This document shows, in pieces, positions 28,157 through 38,922 of a DNA stretch of 64,000 nucleotides; positions within the stretch are counted from its first letter, which is position 1; each line of letters starts with the position of its first letter. The DNA is from Comamonas sp. KCTC 72670 (GTDB lineage Bacteria; Myxococcota; Myxococcia; Myxococcales; Myxococcaceae), in contig BNCN01000013.1 of the NCBI GenBank assembly GCA_014656495.1, positions 64,814 to 128,813 on the forward strand. Direction: 5' to 3'. The position numbers were made by a program, and so were the translations under genes. The notes under the pieces were generated by a model. The model was given only the letters and a program-made list of their open reading frames with translations. It had not been told where the DNA came from and did no database searches.

Positions 28157-29686
28157 TCAAACCGGATAGACGCCGTGCTTCTTTTCCGCCCGGGGCGCGT
28201 GGCGCTGCGAATACACGCCGTAACGCTGGGCCAGCTCCTGGCGGAGCCGCTCCCCCGGGATGATGTCATCGATGACGAGCTCGCTGGCCAGTTTGTAGAT
28301 GTCCACGTCCTGCTTGTACTCGTCGCGCAGCTTCTGGACGTAGGCGGGGCGCTCGGCCTCCGGAAGCTCTTGAATCTTGTTGTAGTAGACGGCGTTCACC
28401 GCCGCCTCCGGGCCCATGACGGCGATCATCGCGCCCGGCAGGGCCAGGGTGGCGTCCGGCGCGAAGCCGGGGCCGCTCATGGCGTAGAGGCCGGCGCCGT
28501 AGGCCTTGCGGACCACCACGCAGATGCGCGGCACGCTGGCCTCGGACACGGCGGAGATCATCTTCGCGCCCGCGCGGATGATACCGGCGCGCTCCACCTT
28601 GGTGCCGATCATGAAGCCCGGCACGTCCGCCAGGTAGAGCAGCGGGATGTTGAATGCATCACACAACCAGATGAAGCGGGCCGCCTTGTCCGCGCTGTCC
28701 ACGAACAACACGCCGCCCTTGTACTTGGGCTGGTTGGCGACGATGCCCACCGGGCGGCCGTCGATGCGGGCCAGGCCCGTGACGAGCTCCTGGGCGAAGA
28801 GCTTCTTCACCTCGAACCAGCTGCCCTCGTCAATCAGCTCGTAGATGAGCTCGTGGATGTTGAAGGGCTTGTTCTGGTCGACGGGGACGATCTCCTCCAC
28901 CTTCTTGCCGCCGGCCTTGGGGGCCTTGGGCTCGGCGCGCGGCGGGGCCTGGGAGAAGTTCTCCGGGAAGAAGCCGATGTACTTCTTGGCCGCCTCGATG
29001 GCCTCCTGCTCCGTCTTCACCAGCACGTCGCCCACGCCGGAGATGGAGCAGTGCATCTTCGCGCCGCCCATCTCCTCCAGGGACACCTTCTCACCGATGA
29101 CCATCTCCGCCATGCGCGGGCTGCCCAGGTACATGGAGGCGTTGCCCTCCACCATGATGACCAGGTCGCAGAACGCGGGGATGTACGCGCCGCCCGCGGC
29201 GGAGGGCCCGAAGAGGAGGCACACCTGCGGCACGAAGCCGGACATGTGCACCTCGTTGTAGAAGATGCGGCCGGCGCCCCGGCGGCCAGGGAACATCTCC
29301 ACCTGGTCGGTGATGCGGGCTCCGGCGGAGTCCACCAGGTAGAAGAGCGGGCAGCGCAGGCCGCGGGCCGTCTCCTGGATGCGGAGGATCTTCTCCACGG
29401 TGCGGGCGCCCCAGCTGCCCGCCTTCACGGTGGAGTCGTTGGCCATGATGGCCACGGTGCGGCCGGCCACCTTGCCCACGCCGATGATGACACCATCCGA
29501 GGGCAGGTCCGGGTCCAGGTTGTTGGCGAGCTTCGCGTCCTCCACGAAGGAGCCTTCGTCCACGAGCAGGCGGATGCGCTCGCGTGCGAAGAGCTTGCCC
29601 GCCTCCTGGTTCTTGGCGTGGTACTTCGGCGCGCCACCCTTCTCCACCTGGGCGATCTTCTCCAGCAGTTTCGAGTCTTGGGACAT
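28157..29686 (-). CDS. Acyl-CoA carboxylase carboxyltransferase (beta) subunit
   Basis: 509 residues, a biotin-dependent carboxyltransferase with the two crotonase-like halves of propionyl/acetyl/methylcrotonyl-CoA carboxylases (LFYLVDSAGARI and GPSAAGGAYIPAF in the first half; DVPGFMIGTKVERAGI and KAYGAGLYAMSG in the second). A Lys/Pro-rich linker near residue 265 joins them. The biotin carboxylase and biotin carrier subunits are not in the window. The start ATG 29686 matches the conserved N-terminus; the frame extends to 29860 without similarity. Acyl-CoA specificity cannot be fixed by eye. Confidence 0.93.
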   Translation of the reverse strand: MSQDSKLLEKIAQVEKGGAPKYHAKNQEAGKLFARERIRLLVDEGSFVEDAKLANNLDPDLPSDGVIIGVGKVAGRTVAIMANDSTVKAGSWGARTVEKILRIQETARGLRCPLFYLVDSAGARITDQVEMFPGRRGAGRIFYNEVHMSGFVPQVCLLFGPSAAGGAYIPAFCDLVIMVEGNASMYLGSPRMAEMVIGEKVSLEEMGGAKMHCSISGVGDVLVKTEQEAIEAAKKYIGFFPENFSQAPPRAEPKAPKAGGKKVEEIVPVDQNKPFNIHELIYELIDEGSWFEVKKLFAQELVTGLARIDGRPVGIVANQPKYKGGVLFVDSADKAARFIWLCDAFNIPLLYLADVPGFMIGTKVERAGIIRAGAKMISAVSEASVPRICVVVRKAYGAGLYAMSGPGFAPDATLALPGAMIAVMGPEAAVNAVYYNKIQELPEAERPAYVQKLRDEYKQDVDIYKLASELVIDDIIPGERLRQELAQRYGVYSQRHAPRAEKKHGVYPV

Positions 29687-29889
29687 GGCCCGTGGCACAT
29701 AGCAGAAAGGGCTACGGCTGGCTGCCTTCTCGCTGAGGGGGCGGCATGGCGTGACAGACACTCGACGCACCGCGCAGAACATGTCCACCGGGGGATGCCG
29801 CTCCAGGCTCCCCTGCCTACCTTGGTGCGTAACGGGGGCGTGCTCGCGAGTGATGCGCACCCGGCAACCATCGGGCCCAGGAGGAACGC

Positions 29890-30249
29890 ATGTTCGCAGC
29901 GAAGAAAGGCAAGTGGATGGCGAAGGGAATTGCCCGGAGCGACCTGTATCGCAAGTGGCTCGCCCACAAGCTCGTCAATGACCTCCCCCGCGCGGCCAGG
30001 AACCGCTGGGATGACTTCGAGCCGGATGACGTGCTGCGGCATGTCGGCTTGACCACCTACAAGCCGGTGCGCTCGGGCCTGGGCGGCCTGGGCGTGTTCC
30101 TGCTCGGCGTGGCCGCCGGCGGCGTGGCGGCGCTGCTGCTCGCCCCCCAGAAGGGCACCGAGCTGCGCACGTCCGTGAAGGACAAGGCCACGGCCTACAT
30201 GAACAAGCAGAACGTCAACCTGGGCCAGGAGCGGACGGCCAACGCGTAA
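29890..30249 (+). CDS. YtxH domain-containing membrane protein
   Basis: 119 residues. A basic N-terminus, one transmembrane helix (GLGVFLLGVAAGGVAALLLAPQKG, about 66-89) ending in the LLAPQKGTELR motif typical of YtxH/GvpP-like proteins, then a helical tail. YtxH proteins are small envelope- or stress-associated proteins of poorly defined function. ATG 29890 follows a strong AGGAGG. The gene is divergent from the carboxylase gene and convergent with the liuC-like gene, so it is probably transcribed alone. Confidence 0.88.
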   Translation: MFAAKKGKWMAKGIARSDLYRKWLAHKLVNDLPRAARNRWDDFEPDDVLRHVGLTTYKPVRSGLGGLGVFLLGVAAGGVAALLLAPQKGTELRTSVKDKATAYMNKQNVNLGQERTANA

Positions 30250-30287
30250 CCGCCGCCCGGGCCTTGGCGCCCGCGCGGGCAGCGCTT

Positions 30288-30329
30288 TCGGGGACGGGGA
30301 CCCACTCCACGTGGGCCTTCCGTCCCCGA
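30288..30329. terminator. Hairpin between convergent ytxH-like and liuC-like genes
   Basis: A perfect 10-bp outer stem (TCGGGGACGG at 30288-30297, CCGTCCCCGA at 30320-30329) encloses a smaller CCCAC/GTGGG hairpin. It lies between the stops at 30249 and 30346 and could terminate both transcripts, although there is no long T-tract. Confidence 0.6.
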
Positions 30330-30345
30330 TGCCGTTTCCGCGGGC

Positions 30346-33316
<2,971 letters not shown>

Positions 33317-33352
33317 GCGCCGAGTCGCGGCGCGTGCGCGAACCCGGTCCTG

Positions 33353-34876
33353 TCACACGCGCTGGGTCTCCGCCGGAGCCCCCGCCTCTTCATACGTCTC
33401 GATGACGCCGTGGACCCGGCCCGTCACGGCGCGCAGCGTTCCCGCCGCGGCGTTCGTCTGCTCCACCCGGCCCAGGGTCTGCTGCATCATCGCGGACAGC
33501 TCGTCCACCGCGCTGGAGATCTCCGCCACGCCGGCGGCCTGTTGGCTCACCGTCGCGGAGATTTGCTGCACCCCTTCCGAGCTGGTCCGGAGCACCGTGG
33601 ACAGGCCCCGCAGGCGCTCACCCGACGCGCGCACCACCTCGAGGTCCTTCGCCATCCGGTCCGCGCCCTTCAGGCTGAGCGCGACCACCTGCTGCAACGA
33701 TTGATGGGCCGAGTCGAGCGCGCCGCTCACCTGCCCGGCCGCGCGCACCGACTGCTGCGCCAGCCGGCGCATCTCCGACGCCACCACCGCGAAACCTCGG
33801 CCCTGATCTCCCGCGCGCGCCGCCTCGATGGCCGCGTTCACCGCCACCAGGTTCGACTGGTCCGCGAGGTCCTTCACCGTCAGGGTGATGCTCGACAACT
33901 GCCGCGCCTGCCCGTCGAGCCCGCGCAGCATGCCCGCGATCTCCATCACCTGCTCCCGGATGCCCTCCAGCCCCTCCATGCTCTGGCCCAGCATGGACTC
34001 CGCCGTGCTGCCCACGTCGCCCGCCTGGAGCGTCGACGCCAGGATGGCGTCCGCCTGCCGCGCAGCGATGGAGGACGCCTGCTGCATCGCGGTCGCCGCC
34101 ACCTGCGTCTGCGCGAGCGCCGCGGACTGCCGTGACAGCACCTCGCGCTGCGCGTCCGTGCTCGCCACGAGCGTCCGCGTCGCGTCCGTCAGCTCCCGCG
34201 CCGAGTCCACGAGCGGCTCCACCACGCGCGTGCGCACCTCGCCCTGCGACAGCTCCAGCCACGCCTGCCGCGCGGCCAGCTCCTTCGCGTCCTTCACCGC
34301 GCCCCGTCCGCCAATGACGAGGAACACGTTCTCGAACACCACCCAGCCGATGTGCTCCACCGCCCGCCAGAGGCTGGCCGTCTCCGTGCCGAAGATGGAG
34401 ACCGGCCAGTACAGGTTGCGCAGCACGTGGTCCGCGGCCACCACCCCCGAGTAGAGGAACAGCACCCGCACGTCCCGGTACATGGCCAGGAGCGCCAGGG
34501 AGCCGAAGATGTGGAAGTGCGTCTCGATGCGCCCATCCGTCAGGTGGATGAGCAGCCCGGACACCAGCGCCTGCGCCACCGCGACGGTGAACCGCGTGGA
34601 CACCCGCCCGGGCCGCGTCCAGGCCAGCGCGATGGGGAGGCTCGCGATCAGCAGCCCCAGCCCGACCGCCGCCCAGACGTGCGGATGCACCGTGCTGGCC
34701 GTGCCACTCCAGGTCCGCGGCGCCAGGACGACGGCCACGATGACTCCGGCCACCCACTGGAGCACCATCAGCCCGGAGAACATCCGGTCCGTGCGACGCC
34801 CCAAGGACGCCTGGTGCGCATCGAAGAGCGATTGGGCACGTCGCGCGAGGACGACTGGATCGAGCGAGACGTTCAT
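33353..34876 (-). CDS. Methyl-accepting chemotaxis protein with multi-TM N-terminus
   Basis: About 507 residues. The N-terminal 200 residues hold about five to six hydrophobic helices without a large periplasmic sensor domain, suggesting sensing within or at the membrane. The C-terminal signalling domain is clear: a coiled-coil region and the hairpin tip [20 protein letters not shown] followed by [15 protein letters not shown]. It would cluster with CheA/CheW-type partners to control motility or another Che-like pathway. No che genes are adjacent. The start ATG 34876 is preferred over ATG 34885 because GGA lies upstream at suitable distance. Confidence 0.9.
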   Translation of the reverse strand: MNVSLDPVVLARRAQSLFDAHQASLGRRTDRMFSGLMVLQWVAGVIVAVVLAPRTWSGTASTVHPHVWAAVGLGLLIASLPIALAWTRPGRVSTRFTVAVAQALVSGLLIHLTDGRIETHFHIFGSLALLAMYRDVRVLFLYSGVVAADHVLRNLYWPVSIFGTETASLWRAVEHIGWVVFENVFLVIGGRGAVKDAKELAARQAWLELSQGEVRTRVVEPLVDSARELTDATRTLVASTDAQREVLSRQSAALAQTQVAATAMQQASSIAARQADAILASTLQAGDVGSTAESMLGQSMEGLEGIREQVMEIAGMLRGLDGQARQLSSITLTVKDLADQSNLVAVNAAIEAARAGDQGRGFAVVASEMRRLAQQSVRAAGQVSGALDSAHQSLQQVVALSLKGADRMAKDLEVVRASGERLRGLSTVLRTSSEGVQQISATVSQQAAGVAEISSAVDELSAMMQQTLGRVEQTNAAAGTLRAVTGRVHGVIETYEEAGAPAETQRV

Positions 34877-35031
34877 CGGGCACATCCAAACGGGGCAACG
34901 GGCGGGGTCAAAACAACCCCAACCCTACCCGCACGCCCGGCCCAAACGTTAGCCCGTGTGGAATTTTTCAGTGATACTCGGACTCTAGAGAATCCGGGTA
35001 CTGCGCGACCCTGAGTCTTTCCCGCTCCCGC

Positions 35032-36009
35032 TCACGTCTGGGCGCGCCGAGAGGCCTTCTTCTCGCGCTCGCCCAGGGCGGCCTGGAGGTACTTGCCCGC
35101 CAGCTTCCGGCCGATCAGCTCCTGGGCAATCTCCCCAGCCTCCACGAGCCGATCCAGGTTGATGCCGGTGTCCACGCCCATGCCGTGCAGCATGAAGACG
35201 GCGTCCTCCGTGGCCAGGTTCCCGGCCGCGCCCGGCGCATAGGGGCACCCGCCCAGGCCACCGATGCTCGCGTCGAACGTCGTCACGCCCGCGGACAGGC
35301 CCACCAGCGCGTTGGCCAGGGCCGTGCCCCGCGTGTCGTGCAGGTGCAGCGCCAGCTTCTCCACGGGGAGGTGCTTCAGCAGCGCATCCAGCAGCACCTC
35401 CGTCTGGCGCGGCGTGCCGATGCCAATCGTGTCGCCCAGGCTGAGCTGGTAGATGCCCGCGTCCACGAGCTGCCGGCAGATGTCCACCACGCGCTCCACC
35501 GGGACGTCGCCCTCATAGGGGCAGCCCCACACGGTGGACAGGTAGCCGCGCACCTGCATGCCCGCCTGGAGCGCGGCGCCGGTGACTTCGCGCGCGCCCG
35601 CCAGGGCCTCGGCGATGGACTTGTTGATGTTCTTCTTCGAGTGGGCCTCGGACGCCGAGATGAAGATGGCGGCCTCCTGCAGGCCCGCCTCCTTGGCGCG
35701 CTCCAGGCCCTTGAGGTTGGGCACCAGCGCGGAGAACACGACGCCCTCGCGGCGGCCCACCAGCCGCAGCAGCTCCTCCGCGTCCGCCAGTTGGGGAATC
35801 CACTTGGGTGACACGAACGACGTCACCTCGATGCGCTTCTCCCCCGCGGCGACCAGCGCGTTGATGAGCCGCGCCTTGTCCCGGGTGGGCAGCGTGCGCA
35901 GCTCGTTCTGCAAACCGTCTCGGGGGCCGACCTCGTAGACGTCGACCCGCTTGGGCAGCTGGCCCAGCCAGCCCAGCCGCGTCCTGGAGTGTTCGTTCAG
36001 CTCAGCCAT
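35032..36009 (-). CDS. Hydroxymethylglutaryl-CoA lyase
   Basis: 325 residues, DRE-TIM family. It cleaves HMG-CoA to acetoacetate and acetyl-CoA, the last step of leucine degradation. Signatures: VGPRDGLQNE near the N-terminus, SLGDTIGIGTP, LHLHDTRGTALAN with metal-binding histidines, and the active-site loop GGLGGCPYAPGAAGNLATED containing the catalytic cysteine. The start ATG 36009 overlaps the preceding methyltransferase stop by eight bases. The upstream genes (methyltransferase, aminotransferase) are apparently co-transcribed but not obviously related in pathway. Corresponds to mvaB/liuE-type genes. Confidence 0.95.
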   Translation of the reverse strand: MAELNEHSRTRLGWLGQLPKRVDVYEVGPRDGLQNELRTLPTRDKARLINALVAAGEKRIEVTSFVSPKWIPQLADAEELLRLVGRREGVVFSALVPNLKGLERAKEAGLQEAAIFISASEAHSKKNINKSIAEALAGAREVTGAALQAGMQVRGYLSTVWGCPYEGDVPVERVVDICRQLVDAGIYQLSLGDTIGIGTPRQTEVLLDALLKHLPVEKLALHLHDTRGTALANALVGLSAGVTTFDASIGGLGGCPYAPGAAGNLATEDAVFMLHGMGVDTGINLDRLVEAGEIAQELIGRKLAGKYLQAALGEREKKASRRAQT

Positions 36010-36730
36010 GGCGGCGCTCCGCTCCCACGATGAGGTCGGTCGACTGCGGGCCCAGGGGCTCACCTTCCAAGCCCCCCTTCACCCACATCACCGAAAACCC
36101 CGTGCTTTCCAACAGCCCAACCCATTCCGCAAGGGGATAGTAACGAAGGGCATATGACGCGCGCAGGCAACGGCCGTCGGGCGTCGTCAACGTGCGCAGC
36201 CCCGTGTCACGGCCCGTCCGGGGGTCGAAGTGGCTCGACTCCTCCAACACACTTCCGTCCGGCAGCGTCTGGCGGAAGGCCGCCTGGGGCGATGCCTCCA
36301 TCCGCTCGTACGGCACCGTCTGGAACACCCACCGTCCTCCTGGCCGCAGCATGCGCGCGACCTCGCGGAGGATGTGCACGTGCTCGGCATCCGTGAAGGC
36401 GGCCAGCGTCGAGTACCACGCGTAGGCGCCCGCCAACGACGCCTCGCGGAACGGCAGGGCCCGCAGGTCCCCCTGCACCGCCGGAAAGCCAGGGCGGCGC
36501 ATGGACAGCGACAACGCATCCAACTCCAGACCGATGACGCGCCCCGCCAACGGCCCCGAGGCGTTCAGCCGCGCCGCGTGGCGGCCATGGCCACACCCCA
36601 GGTCCACCACCGGCTCGGGCCCGGGGACGTCCGCGAAGGCCCGGGCCAGGAAGTCCACCTCGCGCGCGGTGACGGCCTCCGACAGGAACGGCAGCGTGCT
36701 GCGCAGGTAGAGCTCCCCGAAGAAGCTCAT
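36002..36730 (-). CDS. Class I SAM-dependent methyltransferase
   Basis: 242 residues. Rossmann-like methyltransferase with motif I VVDLGCGHGRHAARL (about 42-56), an acidic strand end GLELDALSL and post-motif RMLRPGGRWVFQTV. The substrate is unknown; a small-molecule acceptor is likely from the methyltransferase-11/25 type layout. Its ATG overlaps the aminotransferase stop by four bases (ATGA), and its stop overlaps the HMG-CoA lyase start, making a three-gene coupled operon. Confidence 0.85.
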   Translation of the reverse strand: MSFFGELYLRSTLPFLSEAVTAREVDFLARAFADVPGPEPVVDLGCGHGRHAARLNASGPLAGRVIGLELDALSLSMRRPGFPAVQGDLRALPFREASLAGAYAWYSTLAAFTDAEHVHILREVARMLRPGGRWVFQTVPYERMEASPQAAFRQTLPDGSVLEESSHFDPRTGRDTGLRTLTTPDGRCLRASYALRYYPLAEWVGLLESTGFSVMWVKGGLEGEPLGPQSTDLIVGAERRHG

Positions 36731-37917
36731 CGCGCCCGCAGGCCCGCCCGCAGCCGGCGCGCGGCCTCATCCAGCACCGCCTCCGTCTTGCAGAAGGCGA
36801 AGCGGGCCAGCCCCTGCCCCAGGTGCCGGTGCTCCGGGCCGTAGAAGACACTGGGCGGAATCGCCGCCACGCCCACCTCGGACACCAGGTGGCGGCAGAA
36901 GGCCACGTCATCGGCGAAGCCCTGGCCGGCGATGTCCGCGAGGATGAAGTAGCTGCCCTCCGGGGTGAACGCCCTCAGCCCGGCCTCGCGCAGTCCGGCG
37001 AGCAGCCGCTCCCGCTTCGACACGTAGGACGCGGCCAGCCCGTCGAAGTACGTGTCTGGCAGCCGCAGCGCCGCCGCCATCGCGGCCTGCAGCGGCGCGG
37101 CGGTGGCGAAGGTGACGAACTGATGGGCTCGCTGGACGGCGTCGCGCAGCGGCGGCGGCGCGATGACCCAGCCCACCTTCCACCCGGTGAGGCTGAACGT
37201 CTTGCCGCCGCTGCTCACCGTCACCGTGCGCTCCGCCAGGCCGGGCACCGTCGCGGGCCGCAGGTGCCGCGCGGGCGCGAAGACGATGTGCTCGTACACC
37301 TCGTCGGACAGCACCTTCACGTCGTACTCGGCGCACAGCTCCGCCAGGAAGGTCAGCTCGTCCCGGGTGAACACCTTGCCCGTGGGGTTGTGCGGCGTGT
37401 TGAGGATGAGCAGCCGGGTGCGGGGACCGAACGCGGCGCGCACCTCGTCGCGGTCGAACCACCACTGCGCGTGGCCGGCGTCCGGCGGGCGCAGCGGCAC
37501 GTAGCGCGCGGTGGCGCCCACGAAGGTGATGTTGGCGTCGTAGGAGTCGTAGAAGGGCTCGAAGGCCACCACCTCGTCGCCCGGGTCCACCAACCCCAGC
37601 AGCGTATCGAGGATCGCCTCGGTGGCGCCGCTGGTCACCGTCACCATGGTGTCCGGGTCCACCGTCTGGCCGTGGAAGCGCGCCGAGTGCTCGGCGATGG
37701 CCACGCGCAAGTCCCGGGCCCCCGCCCCCATCGCGTACTGGTTGCCCCCCTCCCGGATGGCGCGTTGCGCGGCGTCCTTGATGGCGTCGGGCCCGTCGAA
37801 GTCCGGGAACCCCTGGCCCAGGTTCACCGCGCCGTGCTTCACGGCCAGGGCGCTGAACTCGGAGAAGACGGTGGTGGCGAACCGGGTGACTCGCTGCGCG
37901 GCTACGGGCCTGGACAT
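36727..37917 (-). CDS. PLP-dependent aminotransferase, kynurenine/glutamine transaminase K type
   Basis: 396 residues, fold type I. The PLP-binding lysine is Lys239 (SSGGKTFSLTGWKVGW), with Asn177 (TPHNPTG) and Asp205/Tyr208 (SDEVYEH) as the usual cofactor contacts. The N-terminal INLGQGFPDFDGPD-like stretch (VNLGQGFPDFDGPD at 31-44) is typical of the kynurenine/glutamine/methionine aminotransferase group. It would transaminate aromatic or sulphur amino acids with 2-oxo acids. It is the first gene of the coupled set with the methyltransferase and HMG-CoA lyase. Confidence 0.92.
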   Translation of the reverse strand: MSRPVAAQRVTRFATTVFSEFSALAVKHGAVNLGQGFPDFDGPDAIKDAAQRAIREGGNQYAMGAGARDLRVAIAEHSARFHGQTVDPDTMVTVTSGATEAILDTLLGLVDPGDEVVAFEPFYDSYDANITFVGATARYVPLRPPDAGHAQWWFDRDEVRAAFGPRTRLLILNTPHNPTGKVFTRDELTFLAELCAEYDVKVLSDEVYEHIVFAPARHLRPATVPGLAERTVTVSSGGKTFSLTGWKVGWVIAPPPLRDAVQRAHQFVTFATAAPLQAAMAAALRLPDTYFDGLAASYVSKRERLLAGLREAGLRAFTPEGSYFILADIAGQGFADDVAFCRHLVSEVGVAAIPPSVFYGPEHRHLGQGLARFAFCKTEAVLDEAARRLRAGLRAR

Positions 37918-37953
37918 GGACGTCGGCTCCTCGTCCCGGGAAGGCCCGGGCGC

Positions 37954-38922
37954 TCAGGGCCTGACGATAGCGTCCACCGGGACGGAACGCGCGTCCTTCA
38001 CCACTTCGCGCTGCCGGCCGGCCCGCGAGACGCCCATGGCCAACCCCGCCACCACCATCGCCAGCGGCACCGAACACAGCAGGTCCGTGGCGTAGTGGAA
38101 GCGGCCCACCAGCGTGGCGGCGATGAGCCCCAGCCCCGGAAGCAGCGCCACCCAGAACGTCCGGCGCGAGTACCGCCACGCGTAATAGAGCACCAGCAGC
38201 GTGGCGCCCGTGTGTCCGGACGGGAAGCAGTCTCGGCTGAACATCGGCGTGCGCATCACCGAGTCCAGCAGCGGCGCCACCGTCCCCCGCAGCGGCCCGT
38301 CGAACGCGTCCACCAGGAAGTAGCGCGGCCCCACCGCGGGCACCAACGCATAGGCCGCGTAGTTGAGGCAGAAGAGCAACCCCAGCGCGGTGAGAAACTC
38401 CTCGTACTCCGCGCCTCCCGGGCGGCGGTAGAGCACCAGCCCCAGCACGAGCGCCCACACGAAGTGGCCGTAGTAGCAGACCAGCAACACGTCGTTGAGC
38501 CAGGCGGGGACGATGCGCGCCAGCACCACCGCGGCCTGGAAGCCGAAGAGCCGCTGATCGGCCGCCACCAACTGCGCGTCCTTGAGCAGGGGGTTGAGGG
38601 TGTCCACCAGCGGCGACAGCCAACCATGCGTCATCACCGCCGTGGGCAGCAGCCACCAGTCCGCGATGATGTCCGGCCAGCGGTGTCCCGGGTACGACGC
38701 GGCCACCGTCCGCAGGACGAGCGGCCCCATGCCCATCAGCGTGAACAGCAGCGCGGCACGCAAGGCCCCGGGCGCCCAGTGGCCCGGGCCCACCAGCACC
38801 CACGCCGCAATCGCGCACGACACCACGATGATGAGGTCCACCGGCGTGAGCTGGACACGCACCGCCGGCGGCCGATTCACCGGGACCTCCCCCATGGCAC
38901 TTTGGGAAAACCAGGAACTCAC
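37954..38922 (-). CDS. PAP2/Aur1-type membrane phosphatase or phosphotransferase
   Basis: 322 residues, about seven transmembrane helices. The active-site signature is that of Aur1 and sphingomyelin synthase-like lipid phosphotransferases: FPSGHTGAT (His237) and GRFHYATDLL (Arg274, His276, Asp280). The start is taken as GTG 38922, which overlaps the RND exporter stop as GTGA; ATG 38895 is a shorter option. It lies immediately after a lipid-type RND exporter and 3 kb from ceramide synthesis genes on the opposite strand. A role as a ceramide head-group transferase, for example inositol phosphoceramide synthase, is an inference; simple lipid phosphatase activity is the alternative. Confidence 0.85.
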   Translation of the reverse strand: MSSWFSQSAMGEVPVNRPPAVRVQLTPVDLIIVVSCAIAAWVLVGPGHWAPGALRAALLFTLMGMGPLVLRTVAASYPGHRWPDIIADWWLLPTAVMTHGWLSPLVDTLNPLLKDAQLVAADQRLFGFQAAVVLARIVPAWLNDVLLVCYYGHFVWALVLGLVLYRRPGGAEYEEFLTALGLLFCLNYAAYALVPAVGPRYFLVDAFDGPLRGTVAPLLDSVMRTPMFSRDCFPSGHTGATLLVLYYAWRYSRRTFWVALLPGLGLIAATLVGRFHYATDLLCSVPLAMVVAGLAMGVSRAGRQREVVKDARSVPVDAIVRP